Source: Pedobacter soli
GTDB taxonomy: Bacteria > Bacteroidota > Bacteroidia > Sphingobacteriales > Sphingobacteriaceae
Direction of reading: 5' to 3'
Assembly (NCBI RefSeq): GCF_900101435.1
Contig: NZ_FMZH01000002.1
Location: 1-64,000 of the forward strand
Length of the DNA stretch: 64,000 bases
Positions 35,700 through 47,700 of this stretch are shown piece after piece. A program made the translations under genes and the position numbers. A model generated the notes under the pieces. The model ran no database searches and was not told the origin of the DNA. It was given only the letters and a program-made list of their open reading frames with translations. Within the stretch, counting starts at the first letter, position 1; every line of letters begins with the position of its first letter.

Positions 35700-36999
35700 C
35701 AACATTGTTGAAATCCCCGAACATAGGTTTTTCATGCTTCCCTTTGAATGTGGAACACAGCAACTGACAAGAAGTACTCTCCATTCACATTCTGAATTCA
35801 GGAAGCCCAGACGAACCTATCTTTATGTTGCAACCAGACTGATTTCAATTTTAAATAATATCCTAACTTTCTCGGTAAACATTGAAAACGAAAATGAAGA
35901 AAAGGTATATTTAAAGGTTACACAGACACATCTCCTGGTAAGCTGCAGTGTAGATACCGATAAGACTTATCTGAGTAGGTACGCATATTTCCTTCTGGAT
36001 AAATACCTGAATTTTTATCCGGCAAAGGATATGGATAATTTCTACTGGCCGGATTTTTTTGATGCTACAGGAAAATCGAAATTTCTTGAAATTGAAAATA
36101 AGGGAAATACCTTTGAGATAAAACTGAGAACCAAATACCAGTTTTTTTATAAACCGGGCCTTGCGCTTCCGCTAATTTCAGGTAAATATTGGGTCAGAAG
36201 GAGTGAGGTTCAAGGATGTTCTGTAGCCAGTAAACATAAAAACCAAACTGAGGTAACTGCATATTGCGTTCTGGATCCTTTAAGCCTCCATATACAAAAT
36301 CAGGATAACAAAGAGCTGACGCTATTAATTCCAATAAAGATCACACTCAATAAGGATCAAAGATCCTTCAAATCCATGTTACGTTATATGAACCCAAGTA
36401 ACAGTTATGAATTAACCGTAGAGGATGATGATCAATACTTGCTAAATAATATATGTAAAGAGATGTGGAAAAACACGCTGTTTTTCCAGAACAAAAATGC
36501 CAAGACAGGAATACTATCAAAAAAATATATTGAGAGAAACCTCACCCAATTCAAATTATGGGAACAGGCTTTTCCCTTGGTATCCGGACAGAAGTTTGTC
36601 TATTATCAGCCCATATATGGCCTACGTTATATAAAGGGAAAACCGACCAAAAAAGATATCAGTTCCTGTGAATTTTCACCGGAAATACCAACGCTTAAAT
36701 TTTTTCTGAAAGATAAAGGCGATTACTACACGCTAGAAATCAAGTTTTCGGTCAACGAAAAGATCTTCAATTTCGCCAGTCATCTTACAACGCATTACTT
36801 TGCTGCCTCCGATATCGATCCAAAAAGATTTTACCTTCTTGGATCACCGGAAGACGCGGAACTTGTCAGTTTTTTCGCAAGAATAAACTTCAGCCTGCCT
36901 GTTTTGAAGAAACACTACCATAGTCACTTTAAGGTTTTCACTGACAAGATACGAAGGCTTTATGGAATCAAGAATGATAAGCTAAAGCTGCCTGCATAG
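35692..36999 (+). CDS. Uncharacterised 435-aa protein, coupled to the HEPN gene
   Basis: I do not recognise this protein. It has no signal peptide, TM segment, nucleotide-binding motif or catalytic triad that I can see. It is rich in aromatic residues and Lys and reads as a mixed alpha/beta, beta-rich protein; the HRFFMLPFECG and CVLDPLSLHIQNQ segments stand out. The start is TTG (35692), overlapping the HEPN stop; the next ATG is at 35731. The overlap means co-translation, so the pair probably works together. Confidence 0.7.
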   Translation: MNNNIVEIPEHRFFMLPFECGTQQLTRSTLHSHSEFRKPRRTYLYVATRLISILNNILTFSVNIENENEEKVYLKVTQTHLLVSCSVDTDKTYLSRYAYFLLDKYLNFYPAKDMDNFYWPDFFDATGKSKFLEIENKGNTFEIKLRTKYQFFYKPGLALPLISGKYWVRRSEVQGCSVASKHKNQTEVTAYCVLDPLSLHIQNQDNKELTLLIPIKITLNKDQRSFKSMLRYMNPSNSYELTVEDDDQYLLNNICKEMWKNTLFFQNKNAKTGILSKKYIERNLTQFKLWEQAFPLVSGQKFVYYQPIYGLRYIKGKPTKKDISSCEFSPEIPTLKFFLKDKGDYYTLEIKFSVNEKIFNFASHLTTHYFAASDIDPKRFYLLGSPEDAELVSFFARINFSLPVLKKHYHSHFKVFTDKIRRLYGIKNDKLKLPA

Positions 37000-37151
37000 T
37001 CTGACTACCGTTTTATAAATCACATTCGATATGTTTTATTCCGTAGAAGCAAAAAATAAGAAAAAACAGGTAAGGGAAAGGAGCTAGGTTTTGCAGGCCG
37101 AAAATGCGCGCTGGGGAATTGGATCAATCGTCCTGATATTATTGGCACCTG

Positions 37152-38015
37152 CTAGCGTGTATTTGTTCTTGCCTGTTTCTTTCTTTGGCGGTTGCGCGCG
37201 TTAATCGCTTCGTCATCAATATCATCCTGGATATCTATATCCAGAGAAAATACATAGCTATTTTCCATCTGGACAAGATCAGTTTGACTTTGATAGATTT
37301 CTTGCAACGTTTCTGTACCTGCCTGTACTTTTTTGATATTAGTTGCTGCCGATTCCAACTGTTCTTCCTGAACTTTCATCTCCATGCGCTCTTTAAGCGT
37401 GCCGTTCTTCCATGTATTGGAGTAAGCTATTGTTTCAGTCAGCTGTCTATTAAAACCAAACAAATCATCAAATAAATTTTCACCACTCTGTTTAAAGGCT
37501 ACGCGGTCAAACTGGCCCATTTTCTTTGAGTGCTCGGCATTCTTTCCGCATGAAGTATTCTGGGGGACTGAGCTTGATTTTATTGGTGGCGTCTTTCCGG
37601 CTGACAATAATCTGCAGATGTATCTGGTCACCAGGTCTACGGTCCCTCTTTTTTTAAAGCTTTATTTGACTTCGGGATCATTATAGCAGTAATAACGATA
37701 GTTTTCCAGTTTGCCAAACCAGACAAGACCACAATAGCTTTCAACCCCTTTCCTTTTGAAATTCTGTGCATAAGCATCCATTACGCGAACGGCAAATGCT
37801 TTCAGCTGATCTTTCACACCATCTTCACGGTACTGCCGCTTTAAAAATGCTATTTCCTTCTGACTGGGACTGATATTTATCAAAAAGAATTTTGCATCAT
37901 CCCTGCCCAATTTAGCAATATTATGGATACGGTTCTCTTTTTCCAGATAGTGAACCAGACCACTGCTGCTGGCTTTATTATTCGCCTGTTTATTGTCTGC
38001 GATTTTGATAAATAT
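37152..38015 (-). pseudogene. Mobilisation protein/relaxase-like gene (DUF5712 type), decayed
   Basis: Pieces in several frames match the Bacteroidota DUF5712 mobilisation family in order: FIKIADNKQANNKASSSGLVHYLEKENR (start codon ATA, lost), DDAKFFLINISPSQKEIAFL, an in-frame TAA at DPEVK*, then GDQIHLQIIVSRKDATNKIKLSP in another frame, then GKNAEHSKKMGQFDRVAFKQSGE in a third. HLQIIVSRKD is the His-rich relaxase-like motif. There is at least one stop and two frameshifts, and part of the middle is missing, so the gene is dead. Confidence 0.75.
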
Positions 38016-38033
38016 ACAACTGGATTTAATTAT

Positions 38034-38217
38034 CTATAATAACCTGATCTGTTCTTTGTTAAGGGCAATAAGATCTTCTTCTTCCCTGGCAGAAGTCATC
38101 ATGCCGAACGAATCCCTTGACCTGATAAAGCTATCTAAAATGAAAGTAAACTGTGCTTTCAGGGCCTGCTTGCTGTTAAGGTTATTAAGTATCGTATTCA
38201 GTGTGCCGTCGTGAATT
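38034..38217 (-). pseudogene. BfmA/BtgA-like mobilisation protein, C-terminal fragment
   Basis: Read leftward, the frame gives LNNLNSKQALKAQFTFILDSF, SRDSFGMMTSAREEEDLIALNKEQIR and stop at 38034. This is the C-terminus of the small DNA-binding mobilisation proteins usually found just upstream of DUF5712 genes. The N-terminal part is missing; a stop precedes it at about 38217. Confidence 0.65.
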
Positions 38218-38735
38218 TACTTATCGTTTTGTCCGATACTGAAAAATGTTTACAGTTTTTTAGGCTGGTAAAAACTAACAATTGTAACCCTTATATGAGT
38301 TGACAAATATAAAAAAACTGCAACTAATCCGAAAAATTATACGGACTATGGTTTACATGGGCCTCCTTTGTGCTTTTTTGCTTTGTTAGATAAAAAAGCA
38401 GGTGAAAATTACCTTTCATAATTACTTACTTAGCGTGAAACAAAAATAAGATTGCAAGTTTCACTTATCAAGATGTTTACTGTGTAAACTGGTTGTTCTT
38501 CAGTTAGTTGTCTGAAATTAGGTGCGTAGTGCCTCCTAATTTTATTACACACCGAATACACACTTTTTTATTGTGCTTTGATGCTTTTGTAGTTTGATGT
38601 TAATGAAAAACCTGCAAATAGTTGATTTGTAGGTTTTTGAAATCATTTGATATTGATTGTTGTAGCCCTTCTTGTTACGTCAACTCAATTTTTTACTAAG
38701 TTCGGATTGAACTTTTTTGGGCGGCTTTTTATTTT
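38218..38735. other. Long spacer between the mobile remnant and maeB
   Basis: AT-rich, without a gene I can support. It contains a strong hairpin at 38606-38638 and ends with the maeB promoter. It probably contains the right boundary of the accessory island, but I cannot see a defined attachment site. Confidence 0.5.
38606..38638. terminator. Bidirectional intrinsic terminator
   Basis: AAAAACCTGCAAAT (38606-38619) pairs with ATTTGTAGGTTTTT (38625-38638), 14 bp with one G-U, with A and T runs on either side. No gene now ends next to it. Confidence 0.7.
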
Positions 38736-38755
38736 ATGCCTCGTGAAAAGAATTG

Positions 38756-38763
38756 TACCTTTG
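38756..38763 (+). promoter_or_regulatory. Promoter -7 element (TACCTTTG) of maeB
   Basis: An exact TAnnTTTG match, 23 bases upstream of the ATG at 38787. The element lies inside the apparent reading frame upstream, which supports the downstream ATG as the true start. Confidence 0.6.
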
Positions 38764-38786
38764 CGCCGTCACTAATAAGTTACGTA

Positions 38787-41105
38787 ATGAGTAAAACCAC
38801 TAGAAAGCAAGATGCGCTTGATTATCACGCACAAGGCCGTCCGGGAAAAATACAGGTAATTCCAACAAAACCTACAAATTCGCAGAGAGATTTAACCCTT
38901 GCGTATTCACCGGGAGTAGCCGAACCTTGCTTGCAAATAGCAGAAAATACAGAAGATGTTTATAAGTACACCGCAAAAGGAAACCTTGTTGCGGTAATCA
39001 GTAATGGTACAGCCGTTTTAGGCTTGGGCGATATTGGTCCTGAAGCCGGAAAACCGGTAATGGAAGGTAAAGGTTTACTTTTCAAAATCTTTGCCGATAT
39101 CGACGTATTCGATTTAGAGCTGGATACCAAAAATGTTGATGATTTTGTAAAAATCGTTAAAGCTTTAGAGCCAACCTTTGGTGGCGTAAACCTCGAAGAT
39201 ATTAAAGCACCAGAATGTTTCGAAATCGAACGCCGTTTAAAGGAAGAGATGAACATTCCGGTAATGCACGACGACCAGCACGGTACAGCCATTATTTCGG
39301 CAGCAGCTTTATTAAATGCCTGCGAAATCATCAAGAAAAAAATGGATAAAATTAAAATTGTAGTTAATGGTGCTGGTGCCGCTGCAATTTCTTGTACCAA
39401 ATTATACGTTTCTTTAGGCGCTAAAAAAGAGAATATCGTGATGTGCGACCGTTCTGGCGTAATCCGCAAAGACCGCGCATCGCTTGACGAGATTAAAGCA
39501 GAGTTTGCTACCGACAGAAAAATCAACACTTTAGAAGAAGCCATGAAAGATTCGGATGTTTTCATTGGTCTTTCTTCTGCCGATTGTGTGAGTGTAGATA
39601 TGCTGAACTCGATGGCTAAAAACCCGATCGTTTTCGCCATGTCGAACCCAAATCCGGAAATTGCTTACGATCTGGCTATTAAAACCCGTAAAGATATCAT
39701 TATGGCTACCGGCCGTTCTGATTATCCGAACCAGGTAAACAACGTTTTAGGTTTCCCTTATATTTTCCGTGGAGCGCTTGACGTACGTGCAACCAGCATT
39801 AACGAGCCCATGAAAATTGCTGCGGTTAAAGCAATTGCCGAGCTGGCTAAAAAATCGGTTCCAGAATCGGTAAACCTGGCTTACAACGCTCGTAACCTTA
39901 AATTTGGTAAAGATTATATCATTCCAAAACCTGTCGATTTCAGGTTAATTACCGAGGTTTCTACCGCAGTAGCCAAAGCAGCTATCGAAAGTGGTGTTGC
40001 CCGTAAAATCATTACCGATTGGGATGCCTATGCCGAAGAACTGAGAAAACGTTTAGGCTTGGATGATGCCATTATGCGCGCCATTACCACCAAAGCCAAA
40101 ACCGATCCGAAACGTGTGGTTTTTGCCGAAGCAGATAACTATAAAATCTTAAAGGCAGCACAAATCGTTAACGACGAAAATATTGCTATTCCAATCCTTT
40201 TAGGAAATAAAGATAAAATACAAGCCATTATTGATGAACATGGTCTGGAGCTTGAGGGCGTAGAGATCATTGATCAGATGCAAAACCCTGATAAGACCAA
40301 ACAATATGCCGAGGCACTTTACAAAAAACGTCAGCGTAAAGGTGTTTCTTTAACCGATGCCACTAAATTGTTGAGAGACCGTAATTATTATGGTGCATCG
40401 ATGGTGGAATTTGGCGAAGCTGATGCCATGATTTCTGGTTTAACCAAAAATTACGGATCGACCATTAAGCCTGCATTACACGTAATTGGCGTTGATCCAA
40501 GTGTAAAACGTGTGGCTGGTATGTACATGATGATGACCAAAAAAGGCCCGGTTTTCTTTGGCGATACCACTGTAAATGTTGATCCAACGGCCGAAGAACT
40601 GGTAGATATTACCTTATTACTGGATAAATCGGTTAAACAGTTTAACATCAAACCACGTATTGCTTTATTATCTTATTCGAACTTTGGTTCAAACGATGGG
40701 GTAACACCAAATAAAGTAAGAGAAACGGTAAATCTTTTGCATAAAAATCACCCCGATGTTGTGGTTGATGGCGAGATGCAGGGAAACTTTGCCATTAACA
40801 ACGAATTATTGAAAGATAATTTCCCTTTCAGCACCCTGGCTGATGCGCCTGCAAATACTTTGGTGTTCCCGAATTTAGAGTCTGGTAACATTGCATACAA
40901 ATTGTTACAAGAGCTGGGTGGGGCAGAGGCGGTTGGACCTATTTTATTGGGTTTAAACAAACCTGTTCATATTGTTCAGTTAGGAAGTTCGGTGCGGGAG
41001 ATCGTAAATATGGTTACTATTGCAGTAGTAGATGTCCAGGCCAAAGAAGAAATTGCCGGAACTTCGAAACGAAAAGGTATATTTACAAAAACAACTAAGA
41101 AGTAA
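38787..41105 (+). CDS. maeB: NADP-dependent malic enzyme with phosphotransacetylase-like domain
   Basis: A 772-aa protein that converts malate to pyruvate and CO2. The N-terminal malic domain (LTLAYSPGVAEPCL, MHDDQHGTA) and NAD-binding domain (KIVVNGAGAAAISC) take residues 1-410; the C-terminal third (~430-765) is a phosphate acetyl/butyryltransferase-like domain, catalytically inactive but regulatory in MaeB proteins. The start is MSKTTRKQDALDYH, fixed by the promoter position. It precedes ruvA by only seven bases. Confidence 0.95.
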   Translation: MSKTTRKQDALDYHAQGRPGKIQVIPTKPTNSQRDLTLAYSPGVAEPCLQIAENTEDVYKYTAKGNLVAVISNGTAVLGLGDIGPEAGKPVMEGKGLLFKIFADIDVFDLELDTKNVDDFVKIVKALEPTFGGVNLEDIKAPECFEIERRLKEEMNIPVMHDDQHGTAIISAAALLNACEIIKKKMDKIKIVVNGAGAAAISCTKLYVSLGAKKENIVMCDRSGVIRKDRASLDEIKAEFATDRKINTLEEAMKDSDVFIGLSSADCVSVDMLNSMAKNPIVFAMSNPNPEIAYDLAIKTRKDIIMATGRSDYPNQVNNVLGFPYIFRGALDVRATSINEPMKIAAVKAIAELAKKSVPESVNLAYNARNLKFGKDYIIPKPVDFRLITEVSTAVAKAAIESGVARKIITDWDAYAEELRKRLGLDDAIMRAITTKAKTDPKRVVFAEADNYKILKAAQIVNDENIAIPILLGNKDKIQAIIDEHGLELEGVEIIDQMQNPDKTKQYAEALYKKRQRKGVSLTDATKLLRDRNYYGASMVEFGEADAMISGLTKNYGSTIKPALHVIGVDPSVKRVAGMYMMMTKKGPVFFGDTTVNVDPTAEELVDITLLLDKSVKQFNIKPRIALLSYSNFGSNDGVTPNKVRETVNLLHKNHPDVVVDGEMQGNFAINNELLKDNFPFSTLADAPANTLVFPNLESGNIAYKLLQELGGAEAVGPILLGLNKPVHIVQLGSSVREIVNMVTIAVVDVQAKEEIAGTSKRKGIFTKTTKK

Positions 41106-41112
41106 GCATTAC

Positions 41113-41697
41113 ATGTACGCCTATATCGACGGTAAATTGACATTTAAAAACCCAGCTTATGTTGTGGTAGAGGCCGGAGGTATAGGCTATCATATCAATA
41201 TTTCATTAAATACTTACAGCGCTTTGGGCGATGCAGAAAGGTGTAAAATTTATACCTGGCTGCATGTAAAAGAAGATGCACATACATTATACGGCTTCGC
41301 CGATGAAGGCGAACGCCGTTTATTTTTACACCTGATTTCGGTATCAGGGATCGGACCAAATACCGGAAGGATGATTTTATCATCCATCACACCTGTTGAA
41401 ATTCAAACGGCCATTATAAAGGCCGATTTGCCACTAATTCAACGCATTAAGGGACTGGGCGCGAAAACAGCACAGCGTCTGGTATTAGAATTACAGGACA
41501 AATTAAAAAAAGAAGGCGCAGATTCATTAATTTCTATGCCTTTACACAATACTGTTAAAGATGAAGCGTTATCAGCATTGGTAATGCTCGGATTTGCCAA
41601 ACAAACCGCCGAAAAAACTATAGATCAGATATTAAAAGTGAGTGAGGGAACACTTTCGGTTGAACAACTAATTAAACATGCCTTGAAAACCTTATAA
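41113..41697 (+). CDS. ruvA: Holliday junction DNA helicase subunit RuvA
   Basis: A 194-aa protein that binds Holliday junctions and recruits RuvB. OB fold (1-65: MYAYIDGKLTFKNPAYVVVEAGGIGY), tandem HhH motifs (VSGIGPNTGRMIL and IKGLGAKTAQRLV) and a C-terminal RuvB-binding domain III (DEALSALVMLGF) are all visible. The start at MYAYIDGK matches the family; the frame extends upstream into maeB. The ruvA-sprA pairing is seen in other Bacteroidota. Confidence 0.97.
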   Translation: MYAYIDGKLTFKNPAYVVVEAGGIGYHINISLNTYSALGDAERCKIYTWLHVKEDAHTLYGFADEGERRLFLHLISVSGIGPNTGRMILSSITPVEIQTAIIKADLPLIQRIKGLGAKTAQRLVLELQDKLKKEGADSLISMPLHNTVKDEALSALVMLGFAKQTAEKTIDQILKVSEGTLSVEQLIKHALKTL

Positions 41698-41709
41698 GAT
41701 CTAACGCCT

Positions 41710-44700
41710 TTGAAGAGAATATCTACCTTTCTGTTTCTCATCCCACTTTTATTAATTGCTACTCAAAACGCCTTCTCTCAAGTTGTTCCAAGCAAAACGG
41801 ATACTGTTGTTAAAAAAAATAACTTCAGTTTACGCGAAAAGGAACGATTAGGCCTTGGGCCATCTGTTAATCCGTTTTATCCTGCGCCCAGTAATTTAAG
41901 GCGTGTGGTAGAATACGATGCTAAAAACAAACGCTATATCATAAAAGAGCTGATTGGCGAGCAATTTGTACTCAATACCCAATATTTAACTATCGATGAG
42001 TATCAGCGCCTCGTAGACAGTGAAATTAAACGTGGCAACTGGCGCAGTATTTCTAATGCCGAAGTGAGCGATTACCGGAGTACCGGGATTATTCCGCAGA
42101 TACAGGTAAACAGCAAAGCCTTCGAAAAATTATTTGGCGGTACTACTATTGATATTCAGCCACGCGGCGAGGCCGAACTTACTTTTTTGGGCCGCGTAAA
42201 TAAAAATGAAAACCCGCTTTTTAACGAAAGGCAAAGGGTACAAACCAATTTTGATTTTAACCAGAGGATTCAGATGGATCTGGTTGGAAATATCGGAACA
42301 AAACTGAAAATCAAGAGTAATTACAATACCGAAGCCCAGTTCGACTTCGAAAACCAGATTAAACTCGATTATACCGGTGGCAAGGATGACATTATCCAGA
42401 AAATTGAAGCCGGTAACGTAAGTTTGCCTTTAAATACTTCTTTAATTACGGGTACACAGGCCCTTTTTGGTATTAAAACCCAGCTAAAATTCGGGCGTTT
42501 AAATGTAACAAGTGTTTACACGCAACAAAAATCCGAATCGCGCGAAATTAAAATTACCAATGGGGCGCAGCAAAATACCACGACAGTAAATATCGATAGC
42601 TACGAGGCCAATAAGCACTATTTCCTTTCGCAGTATTTCAGAAATAATTACAATAAAAACCTGGCCAACGCCCCGATTATTACATCACCGATCCAGATTA
42701 CTAAAATTGAGGTATGGATTACCAATAAGGCCGGTAATACTGCCGATTCGCGAGATGTTTTGGGTTTACTGGATTTGGGTGAAAATACACCATACAACAA
42801 CCTAATTACCGGAGGTACCTCTGGTTTACCTGCAGGAACTACGGCTACAGGTTTTGCACAGCAATCGAACAACTTGCTGGCGCAAATAAATGCTTATCAG
42901 GGTGGCGCCATCAGGCAAACCAATTCTAACGCGGTTATTTCTTTCTTCCAGTCAAGTCCACCCTACATGGCCGGTACCGATAACTTTGCCAAATTAACCT
43001 ACGCAAGGAGATTAACCGAAAGAGAATTTACCTTTCAGCCGCAATTAGGCTATTTATCGTTAAATAATCCGCTCAATGCTGATGAAGTTTTAACAGTTGC
43101 CTACCGTTATACTTATAATGGAGTAGAGTATCAGGTGGGTGAGTTTTCTACCGATGTGCCTTTCGATGCTGCTAACCCAAAAGTACTTTATACCAAATTA
43201 TTAAAGAACGAAACCAACAAAATTTCGCTGCCAACCTGGGATTTGATGATGAAAAACATCTATTCAATAGGTGGGTATCAGATCAGCAGTCAGAATTTTA
43301 AACTGGATATTTACCGTATCGACAACCAAACCGGTGTTGATAATCCGGTAATGACTGAGGGCCAGAATACAGCCAATAAACAATGGATTGCCTTAACCGA
43401 GTTTGATCGTTTAAACCAGCAAAATGAACGTAAACCCGATGGAGTTTTCGATTTTGTGGCGGCAAATAACGCTTTTGGTGCTTATTCTACTGCCAGCAAT
43501 GCCAATACGCCTAGCTTATTCGGAACCGGCAGTAACGGTCAAACCTCACTGGTAACCAATACCAACACCGGCTATATTACCATCGACCCGGCAAACGGAA
43601 GAATTATATTCCCGGTAATTGAACCTTTTGGAAAGGATTTAGCCGCAAGATTTTTGCCAAGCGAGCAGGCTTTGATTGATAAATATACTTTTACGGCGCT
43701 TTACGATTCGACACAAACCATTGCCAAACAATTGTTCCAAAACCAGAACCGTTACGTCATTAAAGTTAATTACCAGTCTGATATTTCTTCTGAATTTAGT
43801 TTAAATGCCATCAACGTTCCAGAAGGATCGGTAAAGGTGTTTGCAGGTACCATGCCTTTAACCGAAGGGGTAGATTTTACTGTAGATTATCAGGGTGGTC
43901 GCGTGAGCGTAATTAACCAGGCACTTTTGATTTCCGGACAGCCTATTCGCATTACAACTGAGAATAATGAGCTCTTTGGTTTACAGCAACGTTCGCTTTT
44001 TGGTACGCGTTTAGATTATCGCGTAAACAACAAACTGAATTTGGGTGGTACCATTATGAACCTGACCGAAAAGCCGCTTACGCAAAAGGTAAATATAGGC
44101 GAAGAACCCATTTCGAATACCATTTGGGGGGCCGATATCAACTATAGTTCACCGTCACGGTTTTTAACCAAACTGGTTGATAAAATTCCGCTTATCTCTA
44201 CCAAAGCACCATCAAGTGTTACTTTTTATGGCGAGTTCGCGCAACTAATTCCGGGTCACCCGAGGGCGCTGAATTTTGCCGGTAGTAAAAACGGGGTGAG
44301 TTATCTGGATGATTTTGAAGCATCGCGTTCGGTTATCGATTTAAAAAGCGCCATTGCGTGGCAATTGTCCGGTACGCCGCAGTTATTCCAGGAGTACGAC
44401 CGGTCTAACGATCTTTCGTATGGTTACAACCGGGCAAGGGTAGCCTTTTATAATATCGACCCGACTTTTTACAATTCTGCTGCTTCAACAACGCCTGCTA
44501 ATATCAGAAATAACCGGGCCGAACTTTCTAACCACTATGTTAGGGAAGTAATCGAGCAGGAGGTTTTTCCATTCAAAGAAACGGCAACCGGACAGGCATT
44601 GAATATTACCACCTTCGATGTGGCCTACTATCCAACCGTTAGGGGGCCGTACAACTTCCGTACTACTGGCTTTAAACCTGATGGATCATTACTGCAACCA

Positions 44701-47700
44701 CAAAATAACTGGGCAGGTTTTCAGCGGAAAATCGAAACCAACGATTTCGAAGCCTTAAACGTGGGCTTTATTGAGCTTTGGATGATGGATCCTTTTATCT
44801 ACAAACCAAATTCAAGCGGGGGTGATATCTATTTCAACCTTGGAAACATTTCGGAAGATATTCTGAAAGATGGCAGAAAATCGTTAGAGAACGGTTTGCC
44901 TGCTACGAACGATCCGACTAAATATGATGAAACCGTTTGGGGTCGTGTACCCAAACTACAACCCGTGGTGCAGGCTTTTGATAACAATCCCGATTCGCGT
45001 AAAGCACAGGATGTTGGTTTAGATGGTTTATCAGATGCAGATGAGAAAACAAAATTCGCTGCCGAAATTAATCAAATTAAATCGCAATTAAATGCTAACG
45101 CAGCCGCCACATTAGATGCCGACCCGGCTTCAGATAACTATGCTTATTTCAGAGGTCCGGCTTTAGATCAGATTAATGCCGGAATTTTAAAGCGCTACGA
45201 AAGATATAACGGTACTGAAGGCAACTCAAAAACTTCGCAGCAATCGCAGGCCGAACTTGGATTGGAAAATTCGGCTTCGACCTCTTTGCCTGATGGTGAG
45301 GATATCAACCGCGATAATAACATGACGCAAAGTGATGAGTATTTCCAGTACAAAGTTTCTATACGTCCGGGCGATTTAAATGTAGGCCAGAATTTTATTA
45401 CCGATAAAGTAACCTCGCAGGTTAGATTGGCGAATGGTAATACCCAGGCAGTAACCTGGTACCAGTTCCGGATTCCAATTGGGCAGTACCAGCAAAAAGT
45501 TGGCGGTATTCAGGATTTTAAATCCATTCGTTTCTTCAGGATGTTTATGACTAACTTCGCCGATACAGCGGTAATGCGTTTTGCAAAATTGCAGTTAATC
45601 CGTGGCGAATGGCGCGAATATAATGCATCCAACCAGGCTGCTCAGGTAATTGTCGATCCGGCATTACCAGCTTTAACCCCTGATAATTCAACAATTGAGG
45701 TATCCACTGTAAACATCGAAGAAAACGGTAAACGTTCACCTATTCCTTATGTTACCCCTCCGGGCATTCTGCGCGAGCGCGATTACAGCAACTACCGCGG
45801 CGATACCCGACTAAATGAACAATCATTGTCGGTAACCGTAAAATCGTTAAGAGATGGTTATGGCCGTGCAGCATTTAAAACTGCTTATAGCGATTTCAGG
45901 TCTTATAAACACTTAGAAATGTTTGTGCATGCCGAGGCTGTTAACAATCAGTTGTTAAATGATGGTGATGTGGCTGCCTTTTTAAGGATCGGAACTGATA
46001 ATCAGGATAACTATTACGAATATGTTATGCCATTAAAGGTAACCACACCAGGCACCAGCGATCCGGATGCCATTTGGCCTGAAGCCAATAGGATGGATAT
46101 CGATTTAACACTTTTCCAAAATGCTAAACTTGCCCGTAACGTGGCTAAACAAGCTAACGGACAACCGTGGCCAATAAACGTACCATTTACTTATACTGAT
46201 GGTGCGAGAACCATTGTGGTTAAAGGACAGCCCGATATGAGTAAAGTTCGCGTTTACATGGTGGGTATTAAAAATCCTTTGCGTTTGGCTAACGATGTAG
46301 GTAATGACGACGGACAGGATAAAAATGCCCTGGTTTGGTTTAATGAGCTACGGTTAACCGAATTTGATGAAAAAGGTGGATGGGCAGCTACCGGAAGGTT
46401 AAACCTGAAACTGGCCGATTTTGCCGACGTAAATATTTCAGGTAGCAAATCTACTATTGGTTTCGGTTCAATTGATTCGAAAGTAAGCGAGCGTAACCGT
46501 GCCGATAATGTATTGCTTGATGTATCGTCGGCGATGGAACTCGGAAAATTCCTGCCACAAAAATCGGGTGTTAAAATCCCCATGTTTGTAAGTTATTCTA
46601 AACAGGTATCAACACCGCAGTATAATCCAAGAACGCCGGATATTGAACTTAAAAATGCTTTAGACCGGTCGACTAAAGAGCAAAAAGATTCGATTTTAAA
46701 TTTTGCCCAGGATTATACCATCAGAAGGGGGATTAACTTTACCAATGTTCGAAAAGAGCGTACCAATAACAGCAAGCCTGTAAGGTTATGGGATATCGAA
46801 AACTTCTCGGCGAGTTATGCTTATACCCAGTATAATCACCGCGATTTTATTAATCAGAGCAGTATTCAGAATACTTACAGGGCGTCATTGCAATACAGTT
46901 ATTCGAGAGAAGCCAAAACCATAGCGCCATTCGAAAAGATTATAAAATCGAACATGCTGGCATTATTGAAAGATTTTAATTTCAGTATTTTCCCAAGTGC
47001 CATTAACTTCAGGATTGACGTAGACCGTTTATATGCTGAAAATACATTAAGAAATAACGACCCGAACAATACTTTGGGTGTTTACCAAACCGGCTACGGA
47101 ACCACTTTTAATAAAAACTTTACCATGAGCAGGGTTTATGGTATTGCCTGGAACCTTACCCGTTCATTACAGTTAGATTTTAATGCCACCAACTACTCAA
47201 TTATTGATGAACCGGACGGTAGAATTGAAGGTTTAAAACGCGATACCGTTTGGGAAAACTTAAAACGTTTAGGCCGTACAACCGATTATAACCACAATTT
47301 AAACGTTACCTATAACTTGCCGATTGACAAGATTCCGGGCTTAAACTGGATTACCGTTAAAACCCGTTACGGAACCAACTTTAACTGGCAAACCGAGCCT
47401 TTGGCAACCCTGCGCGATCCAAATATCAATTTAGGTAATACCGTACAAAACAGCCGTACCGTACAGGTTAATCCAACATTAAACTTAACTACGCTGTACA
47501 ATAAATTTGGCTTTATCCGTAATGCCGGTAACGATGATAACGGAAATAAGGCGAAGAATTTTTTCATCAACCTTTTAACCAGTGTAAAAAATGTTAATGC
47601 CAGCTTTGTGCAAACCAAGGGTATTTTCTTGCCTGGTTATTTGCCAACCACCAGATATTTTGGTATCGATAATGCCACAGGAGCACCTGGTTTAGGCTTT

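Noticed and set aside
38640..38735. Attachment site of the accessory island
   Set aside because: No direct repeat of the other boundary or tRNA end was found.
38960..39640. Minus-strand frame of 226 codons
   Set aside because: It is an antisense shadow of maeB.
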